Source: Deltaproteobacteria bacterium
GTDB taxonomy: Bacteria > Desulfobacterota > Dissulfuribacteria > Dissulfuribacterales > QOAL01
DNA: 33,263 nt
Direction of reading: 5' to 3'
Assembly (NCBI GenBank): GCA_015486425.1
Contig: WFRQ01000410.1
Location: 1-33,263, forward strand
The position numbers and the translations under genes were made by a program. The notes beneath the pieces are model-generated. The model searched no databases and was not told the origin of the DNA. It worked only from the letters and a program-made list of their open reading frames with translations. Every line of letters starts with the position of its first letter. The first letter of the stretch is position 1. This document shows positions 32,404 to 33,263 of this stretch, in pieces.

Positions 32404-32594
32404 CCCCTATTTCCTCTTCAGTAAATCACTGCCCCCAACATGCATTTCTGAGGGTAATGATGTCACAGACCTTCCCTGACTCAAATCTCATGAGCAGACA
32501 GGCCTGATCTGTCACAGGTTACGGTAACACCGTATCACGGCGCACCGCAGCCTGGTTATGCCTGAATGTTAATGTTTTCCTGTATTCAGTGGTA

Positions 32595-33263
32595 TTACTC
32601 TATAATCTCTGAAACAACACCAGCGCCTACAGTGCGGCCACCTTCACGGATAGCAAAACGAAGGCCCTCTTCCATGGCAATTGGCTGAATCAGGTGAGCC
32701 TCAATGGCAACGTTGTCACCGGGCATTACCATCTCAACTCCCTCTGGGAGGGTCACTATACCGGTGACGTCTGTTGTACGGAAGTAGAACTGAGGACGGT
32801 AACCTGAGAAGAACGGCGTATGACGACCACCCTCCTCCTTGCTCAGCACATATACCTCAGCCTTGAACTTGGTGTGAGGTGTGATGCTTCCGGGCTTTGC
32901 AACTACCTGGCCGCGCTCTACCTCATCCCTCTTGGTACCGCGAAGAAGCACGCCTACATTGTCACCGGCACGTGCCTCATCAAGCAGCTTGCGGAACATC
33001 TCAAGACCAGTACACACTGTCTTGGCTGTGTCACGTATACCAACTATCTCTACCTCTTCACCTACTGTGAGTATGCCGCGCTCTACCCTTCCTGTAACAA
33101 CTGTGCCGCGTCCTGATATGCTGAACACATCCTCAATGGGCATGAGGAAAGGCTTGTCTGTATCACGCTCAGGCTCTTCTATATAACTGTCAAGCGCCTC
33201 CATGAGCTCGTCAATGCACTTGGTCTTCTCAGGATCAGTAGGATTGTTCAGAGCCTCAAGGGC
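32595..33263 (-). CDS. tuf: Elongation factor Tu, 5' end beyond the window
   Basis: EF-Tu delivers aminoacyl-tRNA to the ribosome. The frame stays open to the window edge, giving the last 222 of about 397 residues: the end of the G domain, the domain II start FLMPIEDVFSISGRGTVVTGRVERG, and domain III with HTPFFSGYRPQFYFRTTDVTG and the C-terminal GRTVGAGVVSEIIE. The truncation is only the edge of the window. Its place before rpsJ is the str-S10 junction, so fusA, rpsG and rpsL are probably just outside. Confidence 0.98.
   Translation of the reverse strand, partial: ALEALNNPTDPEKTKCIDELMEALDSYIEEPERDTDKPFLMPIEDVFSISGRGTVVTGRVERGILTVGEEVEIVGIRDTAKTVCTGLEMFRKLLDEARAGDNVGVLLRGTKRDEVERGQVVAKPGSITPHTKFKAEVYVLSKEEGGRHTPFFSGYRPQFYFRTTDVTGIVTLPEGVEMVMPGDNVAIEAHLIQPIAMEEGLRFAIREGGRTVGAGVVSEIIE

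Noticed and set aside
1..33263. CRISPR arrays, phage genes, toxin-antitoxin pairs, tRNA and rRNA genes
   Set aside because: No regularly spaced repeats, no phage or toxin-like frames and no tRNA/rRNA signatures were seen on either strand.

Overview
The window comes from a Gram-negative, probably Desulfobacterota (deltaproteobacterial) chromosome. Three things suggest this: the gene order ilvB-ilvN-ilvC-psd-pssA-leuA-leuC-leuD-leuB-asd, which I recall from Geobacter-like genomes; the short, archaeal-like LeuC/LeuD pair; and a complete S10-spc-alpha ribosomal cluster of Gram-negative type. The genus cannot be fixed from the sequence alone.

Layout. (1) 36-1361 (+): a secreted protein with one fibronectin-III-like domain and six FG-GAP/VCBS calcium-loop repeats. 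(2) 1362-1856: a gene-free stretch holding a 184-bp MITE-like element with a 9-bp target duplication, and a terminator. (3) 1857-12995, all on the minus strand: a ten-gene operon that makes branched-chain amino acids (ilvBNC, leuACDB), the aspartate-family intermediate aspartate semialdehyde (asd) and phosphatidylethanolamine (psd, pssA). (4) 12996-13785: a gene-free divergent control region with a good sigma-70-like promoter for ilvB, helically phased direct repeats upstream of it, a REP-like palindromic repeat in the leader and a second copy of the MITE. (5) 13786-15594 (+): a ClC chloride channel/antiporter with two CBS domains, followed directly by an inverted copy of the REP-like repeat. 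(6) 15595-16008: tandem terminators for the leftward cluster. (7) 16009-33263, all minus strand: tuf (5'-truncated by the window edge)-rpsJ-rplC-rplD-rplW-rplB-rpsS-rplV-rpsC-rplP-rpmC-rpsQ-rplN-rplX-rplE-rpsN-rpsH-rplF-rplR-rpsE-rplO-secY-map-infA-rpmJ-rpsM-rpsK-rpsD-rpoA-rplQ.

How it works together. The first large block supplies pyruvate- and aspartate-derived amino acids and the main membrane phospholipid. The second supplies the ribosome, the Sec translocon, the RNA polymerase alpha subunit, N-terminal methionine removal and the elongation factor. The clcA segment sits between them, bounded by inverted copies of a noncoding repeat.

Most of the genes are ordinary. The unusual content is noncoding: two families of palindromic repeats outside the ribosomal cluster, and an 84-bp element found in two (perhaps three) spacers inside it. 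One copy lies where rpmD (L30) normally sits. The other notable features are a 144-residue acidic Ala/Glu/Ser tail on ribosomal protein L17, the absence of rpmD and adk from their usual places, and frequent GTG/TTG starts. I found no CRISPR array, phage, tRNA or rRNA gene, and no convincing new multi-gene system.
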